Shown here in pieces: positions 1 to 9,373 of a stretch of 64,000 nt of DNA. Position 1 is the stretch's first letter, and each line of letters begins with the position of its first letter. Position numbers and translations under genes: made by a program. The notes under the pieces are model-generated. The model was not told the origin of the DNA and searched no databases. It saw only the letters and a program-made list of their open reading frames with translations. The stretch is taken from contig NZ_JXSL01000030.1 in NCBI RefSeq assembly GCF_000829825.1, positions 441,501-505,500 of the forward strand. Reading direction: 5' to 3'. The stretch is from Paramagnetospirillum magnetotacticum MS-1 (GTDB lineage Bacteria > Pseudomonadota > Alphaproteobacteria > Rhodospirillales > Magnetospirillaceae).

Positions 1-457
1 CATGGACGCGACGCCCGGCGAACACGGCCATCAGGGCCTTTTCCACTTCGGCCTCGTCCACCTGCAGCGACCGGATCTCGTTCCAGCGCGACGCATTGTC
101 GCGGAAATAGGCCTGGGCCCGGTCGGCGCGCACCGCGCGGATGGCCGAGAGGCGCTGCTGATCCAGCGTCAGGGTCTGATCGGCCTCGGGCAGCAGGTCC
201 AGCAGTCGCCGGGCCACGGCCCCGCCCCGGCCCTTATTGGCGGCCAGACGATAGAAGACCCAGGCGCCCTCGGGAAAGCGGTCAAGCAATCCGGCCTCGC
301 ACATGAGCTTCAGGTGACGCGATACGCGCGGCTGGCTCTGGCCCAGAATCTGGGTGATCTCGGTCACGGTCAGCTCGCCCTGGGCAAGCAGATGCAGCAG
401 CCGAAGCCTGGTCGGCTCGGCGGCGGCCCGCAATCCCGTCAGCAAGGTTTCCACCAC
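1..457 (-). CDS. ArsR-family HTH regulator fused to a SAM methyltransferase (5' part only)
   Basis: The gene runs off the left edge; 152 codons are visible. The start is one of two adjacent GTG codons at 457 and 454, preceded by AGGGGAG at a good distance. Residues about 8-75 form an ArsR winged helix: LRLLHLLAQGELTVTEI, then the recognition-helix segment SQPRVSRHLKLM and a wing ending in WVFYRL. The part after about residue 75 matches the linker into the class I methyltransferase domain of the ArsR/UbiE-like fusion family, whose SAM-binding part would lie outside the window. In alphaproteobacteria such fusions often sit beside metF/metH and are linked to SAM/SAH and methionine control; that is family knowledge, and no such neighbour is visible here. 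A palindromic element just upstream suggests autoregulation. Confidence 0.85.
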   Translation of the reverse strand, partial: MVETLLTGLRAAAEPTRLRLLHLLAQGELTVTEITQILGQSQPRVSRHLKLMCEAGLLDRFPEGAWVFYRLAANKGRGGAVARRLLDLLPEADQTLTLDQQRLSAIRAVRADRAQAYFRDNASRWNEIRSLQVDEAEVEKALMAVFAGRRVH

Positions 458-470
458 GAGGACTCCCCTT

Positions 471-510
471 CATATCCAAAAACATATAAACATATCTTTA
501 TGCGGATATG
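471..510. promoter_or_regulatory. Palindromic operator candidate for the ArsR/methyltransferase gene
   Basis: An AT-rich block in GC-rich surroundings lies 14-53 nt upstream of the GTG start. It holds an inner inverted repeat ATAAA-N6-TTTAT (486-501) whose centre is also nearly palindromic (CATATC), and an outer pair CATATCC (471-477) / GGATATG (504-510). The position and AT-rich dyad are typical of ArsR-family autoregulatory sites. Assignment to this regulator is inferred. Confidence 0.55.
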
Positions 511-724
511 AAGCCTTGATTGCGGACAGTCCCTCGGGTGTTCACTCCATGGTGCGCTTTTGCCACAGGAATCGCCTTAGCTTCGGCAAAACTCCCCTTC
601 CCCTCTAGCCATTAGGTCTGGACTATGATACCTCGGAATATTGGGGGCGGAGTGGCTCCCGTCCAAGGGGGCGTGCTGTCGTGCGCTCGTTATCTTGACC
701 AAAGGTACAGAAGGTACGCAGCCC

Positions 725-1537
725 ATGAATGCCACGCGCCGGACCATCGCCCGCCTCGTTGCTCCCGTGTTTGCCCTGGCGCTTGTCGCCGGTTGTGCGA
801 CACCGCCTCCTGCCAACGACAAGGAAGCGGTCGCTGAATGGGAACAAGTCAACGATCCGCTGGAGCCCATGAACCGGGCGATTTTCGATTTCAACCTCTT
901 CGCCGACAAATACGCCATCAAGCCAGCGGCCCAGGGCTATCGCTACGTCATGCCGAAATTCGGGCGCGAGCGGGTGCACAACATTCTCACCAACCTGAAC
1001 AGCCCGCTGACCTTCGTCAACGACGTGCTGCAGGGCGAAACCGACCGCGCGGTGCAGACCTTCTTCCGCGCCATGCTGAACAGCACTTTCGGCCTGGCCG
1101 GCTTCATCGACATCGCGACCCCCGCCGGTATTCCTCCCCATGAGGAAGACTTTGGCCAGACCCTGGCGGTCTGGGGGGTGGGCGAGGGTCCCTTCCTGAT
1201 GCTGCCCATCTTCGGGCCGTCCAATCCCCGCGATACCGTGGGCCTGGTGGCCGAGATGTTCGCCGACCCCTTCGATTGGGCCATGGCCAGCGTGGGCAAG
1301 GAATATATCAGCTATGCCCGCATGGGCATGACCGGCCTGGACAAGCGCGAGGATCTGCTCGACACCCTGGACGAGATCGAGCGTACGTCGCTTGACTACT
1401 ACGCGTCGATCCGCTCGCTCTATCGCCAGCATCGGGCGTCCGAGATCAAGAATGGCCGTGGCGGCGGAGAAAAGATCCCGGCCCCTGGTTTTACGCGAGC
1501 CGGTAAGGGCGACGAGCTTTCCCAGTCGGCGCAGTGA
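725..1537 (+). CDS. mlaA: MlaA/VacJ outer-membrane phospholipid-transport lipoprotein
   Basis: 270 residues. MlaA removes mislocalised phospholipids from the outer leaflet of the outer membrane and passes them to periplasmic MlaC. A lipoprotein signal peptide is visible (start MNATRRTIARLV, lipobox LVAGC), followed by the family hallmark NDPLEPMNRAIFDFN and the conserved core NSTFGLAGFIDIA and GPFLMLPIFGPSNPRD. An AAGGT Shine-Dalgarno about 9 nt upstream supports ATG 725 over an upstream in-frame start that would add 28 non-signal residues. mlaC follows directly, so the two are probably one transcript. The MlaFEDB inner-membrane complex is not in this window. Confidence 0.93.
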   Translation: MNATRRTIARLVAPVFALALVAGCATPPPANDKEAVAEWEQVNDPLEPMNRAIFDFNLFADKYAIKPAAQGYRYVMPKFGRERVHNILTNLNSPLTFVNDVLQGETDRAVQTFFRAMLNSTFGLAGFIDIATPAGIPPHEEDFGQTLAVWGVGEGPFLMLPIFGPSNPRDTVGLVAEMFADPFDWAMASVGKEYISYARMGMTGLDKREDLLDTLDEIERTSLDYYASIRSLYRQHRASEIKNGRGGGEKIPAPGFTRAGKGDELSQSAQ

Positions 1538-1560
1538 CAGAGCATAGGCCGGACAAGACA

Positions 1561-2202
1561 ATGATTTCCCGTCGTTTCCTTCTCACCGCCCTGGTCGGGG
1601 CCTTCCTCGGCCTCGCCTCCGGCTCCGTTGCCTCCGCCGAGGCCGATCCCAAGGCCTTCGTCACCCAGCTGGCCGCCAAGGCCATGGAGACCATGACGGC
1701 CAAGGGGATTCCTGATGCCGAGCGCGCCCAGCGTTTCCGCACTCAATTCACCACGGATGTGGACCTGGCCGAGATCGGCAAGTTCGTCCTGGGCCGCCAT
1801 TGGCGCGCCGCCACCCCCGAACAGCAGCAGGAATTCCTCAAGGCCTTCGAGGATATCGTGGTCCTGACCTGGGCCACCCGGTTCAAGGATTACGGCGGCG
1901 ATCTGCGCCATTTGGTGACCAATGCCGCAGCCGATGGCGAACGGGGGGTCGTGGTCGATTCCAAGGTCGAACGCGACCACCAGACGCCCATCAATCTGCA
2001 GTGGAAGCTGAAGAAGGGCGAGCAGGACTTCCGGGTCGTCGATCTGGTGGTCGAAGGCGCCTCCATGGCCATCACCTACCGCAATGAATATTCGTCGGTG
2101 ATCCAGTCCAATGGCGGCAAGGTCGATGGCCTTCTGAACGCTCTGCGGACCAAGATCGCCGAGATGCAGTCCTTCAACAAGGACGCCACCAAGTCCAATT
2201 AG
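1561..2202 (+). CDS. mlaC: MlaC/Ttg2D-family periplasmic phospholipid-binding protein
   Basis: 213 residues from ATG 1561. An in-frame GTG at 1534 overlaps the mlaA stop and would add nine residues, but ATG 1561 begins a clean export signal. The family shuttles phospholipid between MlaA and the inner-membrane MlaFEDB complex. The N terminus MISRRFLLTALVGAFLG resembles a twin-arginine signal, with likely cleavage after VASA. The mature part shows the Ttg2D core: YRTQF-type region (RFRTQFTTDVDLAEIG), FVLGRHWRAATPEQQQEF and YRNEYSSVI. HpnM-type homologues in hopanoid loci look similar, but the adjacent mlaA favours MlaC. Confidence 0.88.
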   Translation: MISRRFLLTALVGAFLGLASGSVASAEADPKAFVTQLAAKAMETMTAKGIPDAERAQRFRTQFTTDVDLAEIGKFVLGRHWRAATPEQQQEFLKAFEDIVVLTWATRFKDYGGDLRHLVTNAAADGERGVVVDSKVERDHQTPINLQWKLKKGEQDFRVVDLVVEGASMAITYRNEYSSVIQSNGGKVDGLLNALRTKIAEMQSFNKDATKSN

Positions 2203-2273
2203 ATTCCTGCGCCGACCATCGTTTCGCCGCATTCGGGCACCAGGGTTAGCGGGTTGACCCTGGAGTCCGCCCC

Positions 2274-3641
2274 ATGTCGCGTCGCCTTGCCCTGCTGCTC
2301 GCCCTGACCATCCCGGTGACCACCTCGGCCACCGAGATCGCCGTTCCATTCGAAGAGCGCTCGACCCTCTCCCTCACCCTGCATCAGGACGGCCCGGCCC
2401 TGATCCGCGACCGGCGCCCCGCCACGCTGGAGAGGGGAACCTCCACCCTGATCCTGGACGGCATTCCCCGGACCATCCGGCCGGGCAGCGCCGCTATCGA
2501 AGCGCCAGGGCTCAGTGTCGCCGAGCATTGGATCGATGGCGGTGCCCTGTCCGCGGAACGGCAATTGGCGGCCCATATCGGGCGCACCGTCTCGGTGATC
2601 TGGGACGGTGGCGGCCCGGCGCAGACGGCCAAGGTTCTATCCTCCGAGGGAACGCCGCTGTTCGAAGCCGAGGGCAAAGTCGTGGCGGGCCAGCCCCAGC
2701 GCATCGTCTATGACGGATTAGGGCCGGGATTGGCCTCGCGCCCCTCGTTCCGCGCCCAGGTGGAGACGGAAAGCTCCGGACGGCGGGAACTGGAACTGTC
2801 CTATTCCGCCGACGGCCTGGGCTGGTCCAGCCTGGCCAGCGCAGAGTTGAAGGGCGATCATCTGGCGCTTTCCGTCTGGGCCAATCTCAGCAATGCCAGC
2901 GGCGCCGACTTCAACGATGCCACCCTGCGTCTGGTGGCCGGAACAACCCAGGCCGGTGGCGGCGCCCCCAAGATGATGATGGCGGCACGGCCCATGGCCG
3001 AGTCGCCGTCCCTGCCGATCCGGGACGCCGTCGGGCCCTATCATGTCTATACCCTGCCCCGTCCGGTCACCCTGCGCGATGGCGAGAACCGGCAGGTTCC
3101 GCTGATCCCCCCCGCAGTGGTGACGGTCAGCCGTGAGCTGGCGCTGGACCCGCAGGGCATGCACCTCTTCCTGTCGCGCTCCCTCGATGCCCGGCCCGTT
3201 CATCCGGTGCTGCGCCTTGCCTTCAGCAATACCGCCAAGGCAGGCCTGGGCAAGCCCGTTCCCGCGGGCCCCATCCGGGTGACCATGCGCGGCCCCGGCG
3301 GCGACCCGGTCCTGTTGGGCGAGGACATGCTGCCCGCCCTGCCTGAAGGGGCCGAGGCACGGTTGAACCTGGGCCAATCCTTCGACGTCACGGCGCGCCG
3401 CGTCCAGACCGACTTCCAGAAGGTCTCGGCCGAGGTCACGGAAACCGCCTGGGAGGTGAAGCTGGCCAATGGAGCAGAACAAGCCTCCGCCATCACCATC
3501 CGCGAGGCCTTCCGCCCCGATTGGCTGATCCTCGACGAAAGCGCGCCCCACACCAGGGAAAGCCCCACCCTGATCCGCTGGGTCATTCAGGTCCCGGCCA
3601 AGGGAGAGGCCGTGCTGCGCTATCGCGTCCGGATGAAATAG
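2274..3641 (+). CDS. DUF4139 domain-containing exported protein
   Basis: 455 residues with a Sec signal peptide (MSRRLALLLALTIPVTTSAT). The C-terminal two thirds match the DUF4139 layout: an ELELSYSADGLGWSS strand region typical of these beta-rich proteins, a 'VHPVLRLAFSNTAKAGLGKP' segment, and the C-terminal ITIREAFRPDW region before WVIQVPAKGEAVLRYRVR. Relatives are called mucoidy-inhibitor MuiA-like, but no molecular activity is established. It lies 71 nt after mlaC and could be co-transcribed with it. A bidirectional terminator separates it from convergent leuB. Confidence 0.75.
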   Translation: MSRRLALLLALTIPVTTSATEIAVPFEERSTLSLTLHQDGPALIRDRRPATLERGTSTLILDGIPRTIRPGSAAIEAPGLSVAEHWIDGGALSAERQLAAHIGRTVSVIWDGGGPAQTAKVLSSEGTPLFEAEGKVVAGQPQRIVYDGLGPGLASRPSFRAQVETESSGRRELELSYSADGLGWSSLASAELKGDHLALSVWANLSNASGADFNDATLRLVAGTTQAGGGAPKMMMAARPMAESPSLPIRDAVGPYHVYTLPRPVTLRDGENRQVPLIPPAVVTVSRELALDPQGMHLFLSRSLDARPVHPVLRLAFSNTAKAGLGKPVPAGPIRVTMRGPGGDPVLLGEDMLPALPEGAEARLNLGQSFDVTARRVQTDFQKVSAEVTETAWEVKLANGAEQASAITIREAFRPDWLILDESAPHTRESPTLIRWVIQVPAKGEAVLRYRVRMK

Positions 3642-3660
3642 GAACGCATCGCGTCCTTAC

Positions 3661-3702
3661 GAAACAAAACGGCGGCCCCGAGGGGACCGCCGCCTTTGTT
3701 TC
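3661..3702. terminator. Bidirectional intrinsic terminator between the DUF4139 gene and leuB
   Basis: A GC stem (GGCGG...CCGCC with inner CCCC/GGGG) is flanked by GAAACAAA on the left and its exact complement TTTGTTTC on the right. Either strand therefore gives a hairpin followed by a U-rich tail. It sits between two convergent genes. Confidence 0.85.
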
Positions 3703-3723
3703 GTCGCTGGACCGGCGAACCGA

Positions 3724-4833
3724 TCAGGAGTTCAGCTTGTCCAGTTCGCGGACCACGGCCTCACCCATGACGGTGGTGGAAACCTTGGCCTTGCCGGGCT
3801 GCATGATGTCGGCGGTGCGCAGGCCACCCTTCAGCACGTTCTTGACCGCGGTCTCGATCAGATCGGCTTCGGCGACCATGTCGAAGGAATAGCGCAGGCA
3901 CATGGCGAACGACATTATGGTGGCCAGCGGATTGGCCATGTCCTTGCCAGCGATGTCGGGGGCCGAGCCATGGACGGGCTCGTACAGCGCCTTGCGCTTG
4001 CCATTGGCATCGGCCTCACCCAGCGAGGCCGAGGGCAGCATGCCCAGCGAGCCGGTCAGCATGGCGGCGCAATCGGACAGGATGTCGCCGAACATGTTCT
4101 CGGTGACCATGACGTCGAACTGCTTGGGGTTGCGGACCAGCTGCATGGCGGCATTGTCCACATACATGTGGGAGAGCTCCACGTCGGGATACTCTTCCTT
4201 CTGCAGCTTGATCATCTCTTCGCGCCACAGCACGGTGCATTCCAGCACATTGGCCTTGTCCACCGAGCACAGCTTCTTGTTGCGCTTGCGCGCCAGATCG
4301 AAGGCGACGCGGCCGATGCGCACGATCTCGGGCGTGGTGTAGACCAGGGTGTTGTAGCCCTTGCGGGTGCCGTCGGGCAGCGTGTCGATGCCGCGCGGCT
4401 GGCCGAAATACAGACCGCCGGTCAGCTCGCGCAGGATCATGATGTCCAGGCCGGAGACCACTTCGTTCTTCAGCGTCGAGGCGTCGGCCAGGGCGTCCAG
4501 AACGGTGGCGGGGCGCAGATTGGCGAACAGGCCCATATCCTTGCGGATGCCCAGCAGGCCGCGCTCGGGCTTCTTGTCGAAGGGCAGGTCGTCCCACTTG
4601 GGGCCACCCACCGCGCCCAGCAGCACGGCGTCGGCGGCCAGGGCGGCCTCCAGCGTCTCGGCCGGATAGGGAGTGCCGTGCACGTCATAGGCGGCGCCGC
4701 CCAGCAGACCCTCGGTGATCTCGAACTCGACCTTCCGCTTGCGGGCCATCCAATCGATGATCCGGCGGACCTGCGCCATCACTTCGACGCCGATGCCATC
4801 ACCGGGAAGGATCAAAAGCTTCTTGGCGGCCAT
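3724..4833 (-). CDS. leuB: 3-isopropylmalate dehydrogenase
   Basis: 369 residues, normal length. LeuB oxidises and decarboxylates 3-isopropylmalate with NAD+ in leucine synthesis. Visible motifs are the N-terminal [13 protein letters not shown], the substrate loop [14 protein letters not shown], the Mg/substrate-binding segment [10 protein letters not shown], and the C-terminal NAD-binding [18 protein letters not shown]. It is the last gene of leuC-leuD-leuB on the minus strand, 94 nt beyond leuD. It probably belongs to the long minus-strand run that starts at the ribosomal protein genes. Confidence 0.97.
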   Translation of the reverse strand: MAAKKLLILPGDGIGVEVMAQVRRIIDWMARKRKVEFEITEGLLGGAAYDVHGTPYPAETLEAALAADAVLLGAVGGPKWDDLPFDKKPERGLLGIRKDMGLFANLRPATVLDALADASTLKNEVVSGLDIMILRELTGGLYFGQPRGIDTLPDGTRKGYNTLVYTTPEIVRIGRVAFDLARKRNKKLCSVDKANVLECTVLWREEMIKLQKEEYPDVELSHMYVDNAAMQLVRNPKQFDVMVTENMFGDILSDCAAMLTGSLGMLPSASLGEADANGKRKALYEPVHGSAPDIAGKDMANPLATIMSFAMCLRYSFDMVAEADLIETAVKNVLKGGLRTADIMQPGKAKVSTTVMGEAVVRELDKLNS

Positions 4834-4927
4834 ACTAGTCTCCCGAAACAGATATATGTCTAACGGATTAGTGCCTAACCCCTGGGCGAGGCTCCGTCAA
4901 GTCATGGAACGCGCTAAAACGCCTGCG

Positions 4928-5533
4928 TTACAGCCAGGGCGAGGACGCCTTGCGGGTCTCTTCAAACGCCGCGATCTTATCTTCGCGCTGAAGCGTCAAA
5001 CCGATGTCGTCCAGGCCGTTCAACAGGCAATGCTTGCGGAAGGGATCGACCTCAAAGCTGATGGAGCCGCCGTCCGGGCCGGTGATGACCTGCTTTTCCA
5101 GGTCCACGGTGACGATGGCGTTGGAACCACGCGACGCGTCGTCCAGCAGCTTGTCCACCTGCTCCTGCGGCAGCTTGATGGGCAGGATGCCGTTCTTGAA
5201 GCAGTTGTTGAAGAAGATGTCGGCGAAGCTGGGCGCGATGACGCAGCGGATGCCGAAATCGCCGATGGCCCAGGGCGCATGCTCACGCGACGAGCCACAG
5301 CCGAAATTGGCCCCGGCCACTAAGATCTTGGCGGAGCGATAGGCGGGCTTGTTCAGCACGAAGTCGGGAACTTCCTTGCCGTCCTGGGTATAGCGCATCT
5401 CGTCGAACAGATTCTTGCCCAGACCCGTACGCTTGATGGTCTTCAGGAACTGCTTGGGAATGATCATGTCGGTGTCGACATTGATCATGGGCAGCGGCGC
5501 CGCGACGCCGGTGAGCGTGGTGAACTTTTCCAT
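4928..5533 (-). CDS. leuD: 3-isopropylmalate dehydratase small subunit
   Basis: 201 residues, starting [14 protein letters not shown], as usual for LeuD. With LeuC it isomerises 2-isopropylmalate to 3-isopropylmalate. The swivelling aconitase domain is recognised by [16 protein letters not shown] and the highly conserved [16 protein letters not shown]. The reading frame continues 32 codons upstream into leuC, but AAGGGG upstream of ATG 5533 and homologue length fix the start. It begins 13 nt after the leuC stop. Confidence 0.97.
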   Translation of the reverse strand: MEKFTTLTGVAAPLPMINVDTDMIIPKQFLKTIKRTGLGKNLFDEMRYTQDGKEVPDFVLNKPAYRSAKILVAGANFGCGSSREHAPWAIGDFGIRCVIAPSFADIFFNNCFKNGILPIKLPQEQVDKLLDDASRGSNAIVTVDLEKQVITGPDGGSISFEVDPFRKHCLLNGLDDIGLTLQREDKIAAFEETRKASSPWL

Positions 5534-5546
5534 ATCCCAAGTCCCC

Positions 5547-6950
5547 TTACAGCGAGCGAACGTCGGTGAGCTTGCCGGTAATGGCGGCGGCGGCGGCCAT
5601 GGCGGGGCTGACCAGATGGGTGCGCCCACCGCGGCCCTGACGGCCCTCGAAATTGCGGTTCGAGGTCGAAGCCGAACGCTGGCCGGGCTTCAACTGGTCG
5701 GCATTCATGGCCAGACACATGGAGCAGCCGGGCTCGCGCCATTCGGCGCCCGCCTCGATGAAGATCTTGTCCAGACCCTCTTCCTCGGCCTGTTCCTTGA
5801 CCAGACCGGAACCGGGGACGATCAGCGCCTGCACATTGGCGGCGACCTTGCGGCCCTTGAAGATTTCGGCGGCGGCGCGGAAATCCTCGATACGGCCATT
5901 GGTGCAAGACCCGATGAACACCACGTCGATGGCGATGTCGGTGGCCTTCATGCCCGCGGTGAGGCCCATATAGTCGAGCGAGCGCTCGACGGCCTTGCGC
6001 TTGGCCTCGTCCTTGATATCGGCGGGGTTGGGCACGGTGCCGGTGATGGCGATGACGTCTTCGGGGCTGGTGCCCCAGGTGATCTGCGGCACCAGGGTGG
6101 AGGCGTCCAGAGTCACCTCGGCGTCGAAATGGGCGCCCTCGTCGGTGAACAGGGTCTTCCAGTAATTGACCGCGGCCTCGAAGGCGGCGCCCTTGGGCGA
6201 GCGGGGCTTGCCAGCGATATAGGCGAAGGTCTTCTCGTCGGGCGCCACCAGACCGGCGCGCGCACCCGCCTCGATGGTCATGTTGCAGACCGTCATGCGG
6301 CCTTCCATGGACAGGTCGCGGATGGCTTCGCCCGCGAATTCCACCACATAGCCGGTGCCGCCAGCGGTGCCGATCTTGCCGATGATGGCCAGAACGATGT
6401 CCTTGGCGGTCACGCCGGGGCCGGGCTTGCCGGTCACGGTGATGCGCATGTTCTTGGCGGGCTTTTGCACCAGGGTCTGGGTGGCCAGCACATGCTCGAC
6501 CTCGGAGGTGCCGATGCCAAAGGCCAGCGAACCGAAAGCGCCGTGGGTGGCGGTGTGGGAATCGCCGCACACGATGGTGGTGCCGGGCAGGGTGAAGCCC
6601 TGTTCCGGCCCGACGATGTGGACAACGCCCTGGCGGATATCGTCCATGCGCAGGTATTCGACACCGAACTTCTTGGCATTGGCTTCCAGGGTTTCCACCT
6701 GGATGCGGCTTTCCTCGTTCTCGATGCCCTTGGAACGGTCGGTGGTCGGCACGTTGTGATCGGCGACGGCGAGCGTCAGCTCGGGATGGCGCACCTTGCG
6801 GCCCGACATTTCCAGACCCTCGAAGGCCTGCGGGCTGGTGACCTCGTGGACCATGTGACGGTCGATATAGATCAGGCAGGTACCGTCGTCTTGGACATCC
6901 ACCAGATGGGCGTCCCAGATCTTGTCGAACAACGTGCGCAGCTTGGCCAT
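5547..6950 (-). CDS. leuC: 3-isopropylmalate dehydratase large subunit
   Basis: 467 residues from ATG 6950 ([17 protein letters not shown]). This aconitase-superfamily subunit carries the catalytic [4Fe-4S] cluster. The ligands are visible in [15 protein letters not shown] and in the C-x2-C pair of [24 protein letters not shown] is the usual substrate/cluster segment. An upstream in-frame extension of 37 residues has no family counterpart, and AGGGA lies 8 nt before ATG 6950. I looked for a leucine-rich leader peptide or attenuator in the 165 nt upstream and found none convincing, so transcription from the rplS side is likely. Confidence 0.97.
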   Translation of the reverse strand: MAKLRTLFDKIWDAHLVDVQDDGTCLIYIDRHMVHEVTSPQAFEGLEMSGRKVRHPELTLAVADHNVPTTDRSKGIENEESRIQVETLEANAKKFGVEYLRMDDIRQGVVHIVGPEQGFTLPGTTIVCGDSHTATHGAFGSLAFGIGTSEVEHVLATQTLVQKPAKNMRITVTGKPGPGVTAKDIVLAIIGKIGTAGGTGYVVEFAGEAIRDLSMEGRMTVCNMTIEAGARAGLVAPDEKTFAYIAGKPRSPKGAAFEAAVNYWKTLFTDEGAHFDAEVTLDASTLVPQITWGTSPEDVIAITGTVPNPADIKDEAKRKAVERSLDYMGLTAGMKATDIAIDVVFIGSCTNGRIEDFRAAAEIFKGRKVAANVQALIVPGSGLVKEQAEEEGLDKIFIEAGAEWREPGCSMCLAMNADQLKPGQRSASTSNRNFEGRQGRGGRTHLVSPAMAAAAAITGKLTDVRSL

Positions 6951-7115
6951 CGTCGAATCCCTAGAAATGAAGCAGCACTCGGGCGGCCTGATATCTCGGG
7001 ACGCGGACGCCCCGGCGCAAGAGGTCGCACCAACCTCTCCCCGAAACACCCCCCTCCCCAAACGGGGAGGAGGCTGATCGGAAGAGCGGAACCCAAGGAA
7101 CCGGAAAGGACGAGA

Positions 7116-7562
7116 CTACTCGACCTTGGCGGCGGCGACCTTGGCGGCCTTGGCGGCGGCGGCGTCAGCACGCTCGGCGGCGGACACCTTGCCGGAATGG
7201 CCGGTGGTCTGCTCGGCGATACGGGCCGACTTGCCGCGACGGTCGCGCAGATAGTACAGCTTGGCGCGGCGCACATCGCCGCGGCGCACCACCTCGATGG
7301 AGGCGATGTTGGGCGAGTACAGCGGGAAGATACGCTCGACGCCTTCGCCGTAGGAGATCTTGCGGACCACGAAGGACGAATTCAGGCCGTCATTCTTGCG
7401 GGCGATGCAGACGCCCTCATAGGCCTGGACGCGCTCGCGGTTGCCTTCGATCACCTTCACGTTGACCTTCACCGTATCGCCCGGAGCAAAGCTGGGGACG
7501 CCGCGATCGGCGGTCAGCTTCTCGATCTGCTCCTTCTCGAGCTGCTCAATGATGTTAACCAT
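7116..7562 (-). CDS. rplS: 50S ribosomal protein L19
   Basis: 148 residues. L19 sits at the 30S-50S interface. The core is typical: [60 protein letters not shown] and [17 protein letters not shown]. It is about 25-30 residues longer than many L19 proteins owing to an Ala/Lys-rich C-terminal tail, a common alphaproteobacterial variation. It starts 3 nt after the trmD stop, in the classic rpsP-rimM-trmD-rplS operon. Confidence 0.97.
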   Translation of the reverse strand: MVNIIEQLEKEQIEKLTADRGVPSFAPGDTVKVNVKVIEGNRERVQAYEGVCIARKNDGLNSSFVVRKISYGEGVERIFPLYSPNIASIEVVRRGDVRRAKLYYLRDRRGKSARIAEQTTGHSGKVSAAERADAAAAKAAKVAAAKVE

Positions 7563-7565
7563 GGC

Positions 7566-8285
7566 TCAACCCTCACTCAGGTTCTTGGCGGCGACGTACC
7601 GATCCCACAGATCGGGCCGGCGCTGCCGGGTTATGTCCTCCGCCTGACGTTTCCGCCAGGCGCGTATCTTTTCGTGGTGACCGGAAAGCAGAACCTCCGG
7701 CACCGTTCTCCCGTCCCAGATCTGGGGGCGGGTATAATGGGGATATTCCAGCAATCCCCATTCGAAGCTCTCTTCCGCCAGCGATTCCTCCTTCCCGATC
7801 ACGCCGGGAAGCAGGCGGACGATGGCGTCCAACATCACCAGTGCCGCCGGTTCGCCGCCCGAAAGGACGAAATCGCCGGCACTGACCTCGAGCGCTCCGT
7901 GAGCTTCCAGCAACCGCTGATCCACCCCTTCGAAACGCCCGCACAGAACCCTCACACCCGGCCCCGCCGCCAACTCGCGAACCAGTTCCTGGTTCAACAG
8001 CCGGCCGCGTGGCGTCATATAGACCAGAGGCCCCGGCGCTGGCGTGCCGTGTATGGCGGCGTCCAGCACGTCGGGACGCATCACCATTCCGGCTCCACCG
8101 CCGAAGGGCGAGTCGTCCACCGACCGGTGCTTGTCCGTGGCAAAGCCACGAATATCCACCGTGTCGAGAGCCCACTTGCCCTCTTCCAACGCCCGGCCTG
8201 CCAATGACAGGCCCAGGGGCCCCGGAAACATCTCTGGGAAGATGGTGAGCAATGTGGCCCGCCAGGGGTCCTTATGCTCCACCAC
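7566..8285 (-). CDS. trmD: tRNA (guanine-N1)-methyltransferase
   Basis: About 239 residues. TrmD methylates G37 of tRNAs using SAM bound in a trefoil knot. Motifs include [32 protein letters not shown], and the knot segments YMTPRGR and [12 protein letters not shown] chose GTG 8285 (or 8282), because AGGAGAAGA immediately precedes it and it gives a normal N terminus. An ATG at 8312 in the same frame would add nine Arg-rich residues. Either way it overlaps the rimM 3' end, indicating translational coupling. Confidence 0.93.
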   Translation of the reverse strand: MVEHKDPWRATLLTIFPEMFPGPLGLSLAGRALEEGKWALDTVDIRGFATDKHRSVDDSPFGGGAGMVMRPDVLDAAIHGTPAPGPLVYMTPRGRLLNQELVRELAAGPGVRVLCGRFEGVDQRLLEAHGALEVSAGDFVLSGGEPAALVMLDAIVRLLPGVIGKEESLAEESFEWGLLEYPHYTRPQIWDGRTVPEVLLSGHHEKIRAWRKRQAEDITRQRRPDLWDRYVAAKNLSEG

Positions 8286-8802
8286 TCTTCTCCTCGTTCT
8301 CATCGGGCGCATAGACCGGCGGAATCACCACCAGCCGAGCACCCGCAATATCGACTTCCGGCACCGAGTCCTTGGTGAAGGGCACCATCATGTCGCCTTT
8401 CGGCTCCAACTTGATGTCCAGCACGTCACCGGCCCCGTAATCGGCCACCGCTTTCACGATGCCCAACCGCTTGCCATCGACCCCGTAAGCCACCAGCCCG
8501 ATCAGATCGGTGTAGAGGAACTCGTCCTCGGCCAATCTGGGCAGACGCTCGCGGGCAACCCATAGCTCGGTGCCTTTCAGCGCCTCGGCGGCGTCGCGGT
8601 CGCAAACCCCTTCCAGCGTGGCGATGACCAGGCCCTTGACCTCGCCCGTCACCTTCAGCCGGAACTTGGTGCCGCCCGCCTCGTTCTCCACCGGGGAATA
8701 AAAGCCGATATCGGCCGGATCCTCGGTAAAGCTCTTGATACGGACCGCACCCCGGACCCCATGGACGCCGACAATCACGCCGACGCGGACACGAGGTCCC
8801 AT
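8272..8802 (-). CDS. rimM: Ribosome maturation factor RimM
   Basis: 176 residues, normal length. RimM binds S19 in the 30S head and helps 16S rRNA maturation. The N-terminal barrel begins [18 protein letters not shown]; the C-terminal PRC-barrel contains [18 protein letters not shown] and ends [15 protein letters not shown] before an acidic tail. It lies 6 nt after rpsP and overlaps the start of trmD. Confidence 0.96.
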   Translation of the reverse strand: MGPRVRVGVIVGVHGVRGAVRIKSFTEDPADIGFYSPVENEAGGTKFRLKVTGEVKGLVIATLEGVCDRDAAEALKGTELWVARERLPRLAEDEFLYTDLIGLVAYGVDGKRLGIVKAVADYGAGDVLDIKLEPKGDMMVPFTKDSVPEVDIAGARLVVIPPVYAPDENEEKSGGA

Positions 8803-8808
8803 GGGGAC

Positions 8809-9180
8809 TTACTCGCCCGCCGCGGCTTCGGCGGCGGCAGCCGCGTCACGCTCGGCCTGGTCCTTGGCGCGCTGCTGCGCCTTGGCCTTGGGCTTGGGCT
8901 GCTTGGTCTGCTCGGCCCGCACGGGCTTGGCGACCAGGCCCTTGTCGGCGAAGAAACGGACCAGACGGTCGGTCGGCTGGGCGCCGACGGACAGCCAATG
9001 CTTGACGCGGTCCTCGTCGAGGATCCAACGCTGGCCGTTGTCGTTGGGGAGCATGGGATTGTAGGTGCCCACCTTCTCGATGAAGCGGCCATCGCGCGGC
9101 GCACGGGCGTCGGCGACAACGATCTTGTAGAACGGACGCTTCTTGGCGCCGCCGCGGGAAAGACGAATCTTCAGAGCCAT
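8809..9180 (-). CDS. rpsP: 30S ribosomal protein S16
   Basis: 123 residues. The conserved S16 body spans about residues 1-80: [40 protein letters not shown] and [15 protein letters not shown]-type region (here [10 protein letters not shown]). It is followed by an Ala/Lys/Glu-rich tail of roughly 35 residues, common in alphaproteobacterial S16. First gene of rpsP-rimM-trmD-rplS. ffh lies upstream on the same strand, separated by a 193-nt gap that holds a structured repeat. Confidence 0.97.
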   Translation of the reverse strand: MALKIRLSRGGAKKRPFYKIVVADARAPRDGRFIEKVGTYNPMLPNDNGQRWILDEDRVKHWLSVGAQPTDRLVRFFADKGLVAKPVRAEQTKQPKPKAKAQQRAKDQAERDAAAAAEAAAGE

Positions 9181-9247
9181 TCTTTGGTCTTCCTCTGTTC
9201 GAAACTTGATCCATATCGGCGTTCCCCTGCGGGGTCCGCCTAAATTC

Positions 9248-9347
9248 CCTCAATCACCGGGCGGGTGGCTACGCCACCCTTGGCTTTCGCGGCATAAGCC
9301 GCGCCGGGCCTTGCCCGCAACTCCTCGCCGATGAAAGCATTCATCGG
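9248..9347. repeat. Dispersed structured repeat, copy 1 (ffh-rpsP spacer)
   Basis: The conserved start CCTCAATC(A/G)CCGGGCG is followed by a hairpin (GGGTGGC-TAC-GCCACCC), then TTGGCT, a second hairpin with an ATAA-containing loop (GCGGC-ATAA-GCCGC), and finally CCGATGAA-AGCA-TTCATCGG (9328-9347). Copy 2 at 22617 has the same order of elements, but its stems differ in sequence while keeping base pairing. See findings. Confidence 0.65.
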
Positions 9348-9373
9348 CTCGTCGAATTACCTTTAGGCGCCGG

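Noticed and set aside
511-724. Promoter or small gene between the ArsR operator and mlaA
   Set aside because: No convincing -35/-10 pair or coding signal could be identified; a TTGACC near 695 lacks a partner at the right distance before the start codon.
6951-7115. Leader peptide or attenuator for leuC
   Set aside because: The minus strand contains no Leu-rich short ORF. The CCTCCCC/GGGGAGG dyad (7053-7070) has no U-tract and no alternative pairing partner that I can see.
5415-8207. 930-codon open frame on the plus strand opposite leuD, leuC, rplS and trmD
   Set aside because: It lies antisense to four well-supported genes, is rich in Gly/His/Ala/Asp as expected for an antisense reading of GC-rich codons, has no ribosome-binding site and shows no recognisable domain.
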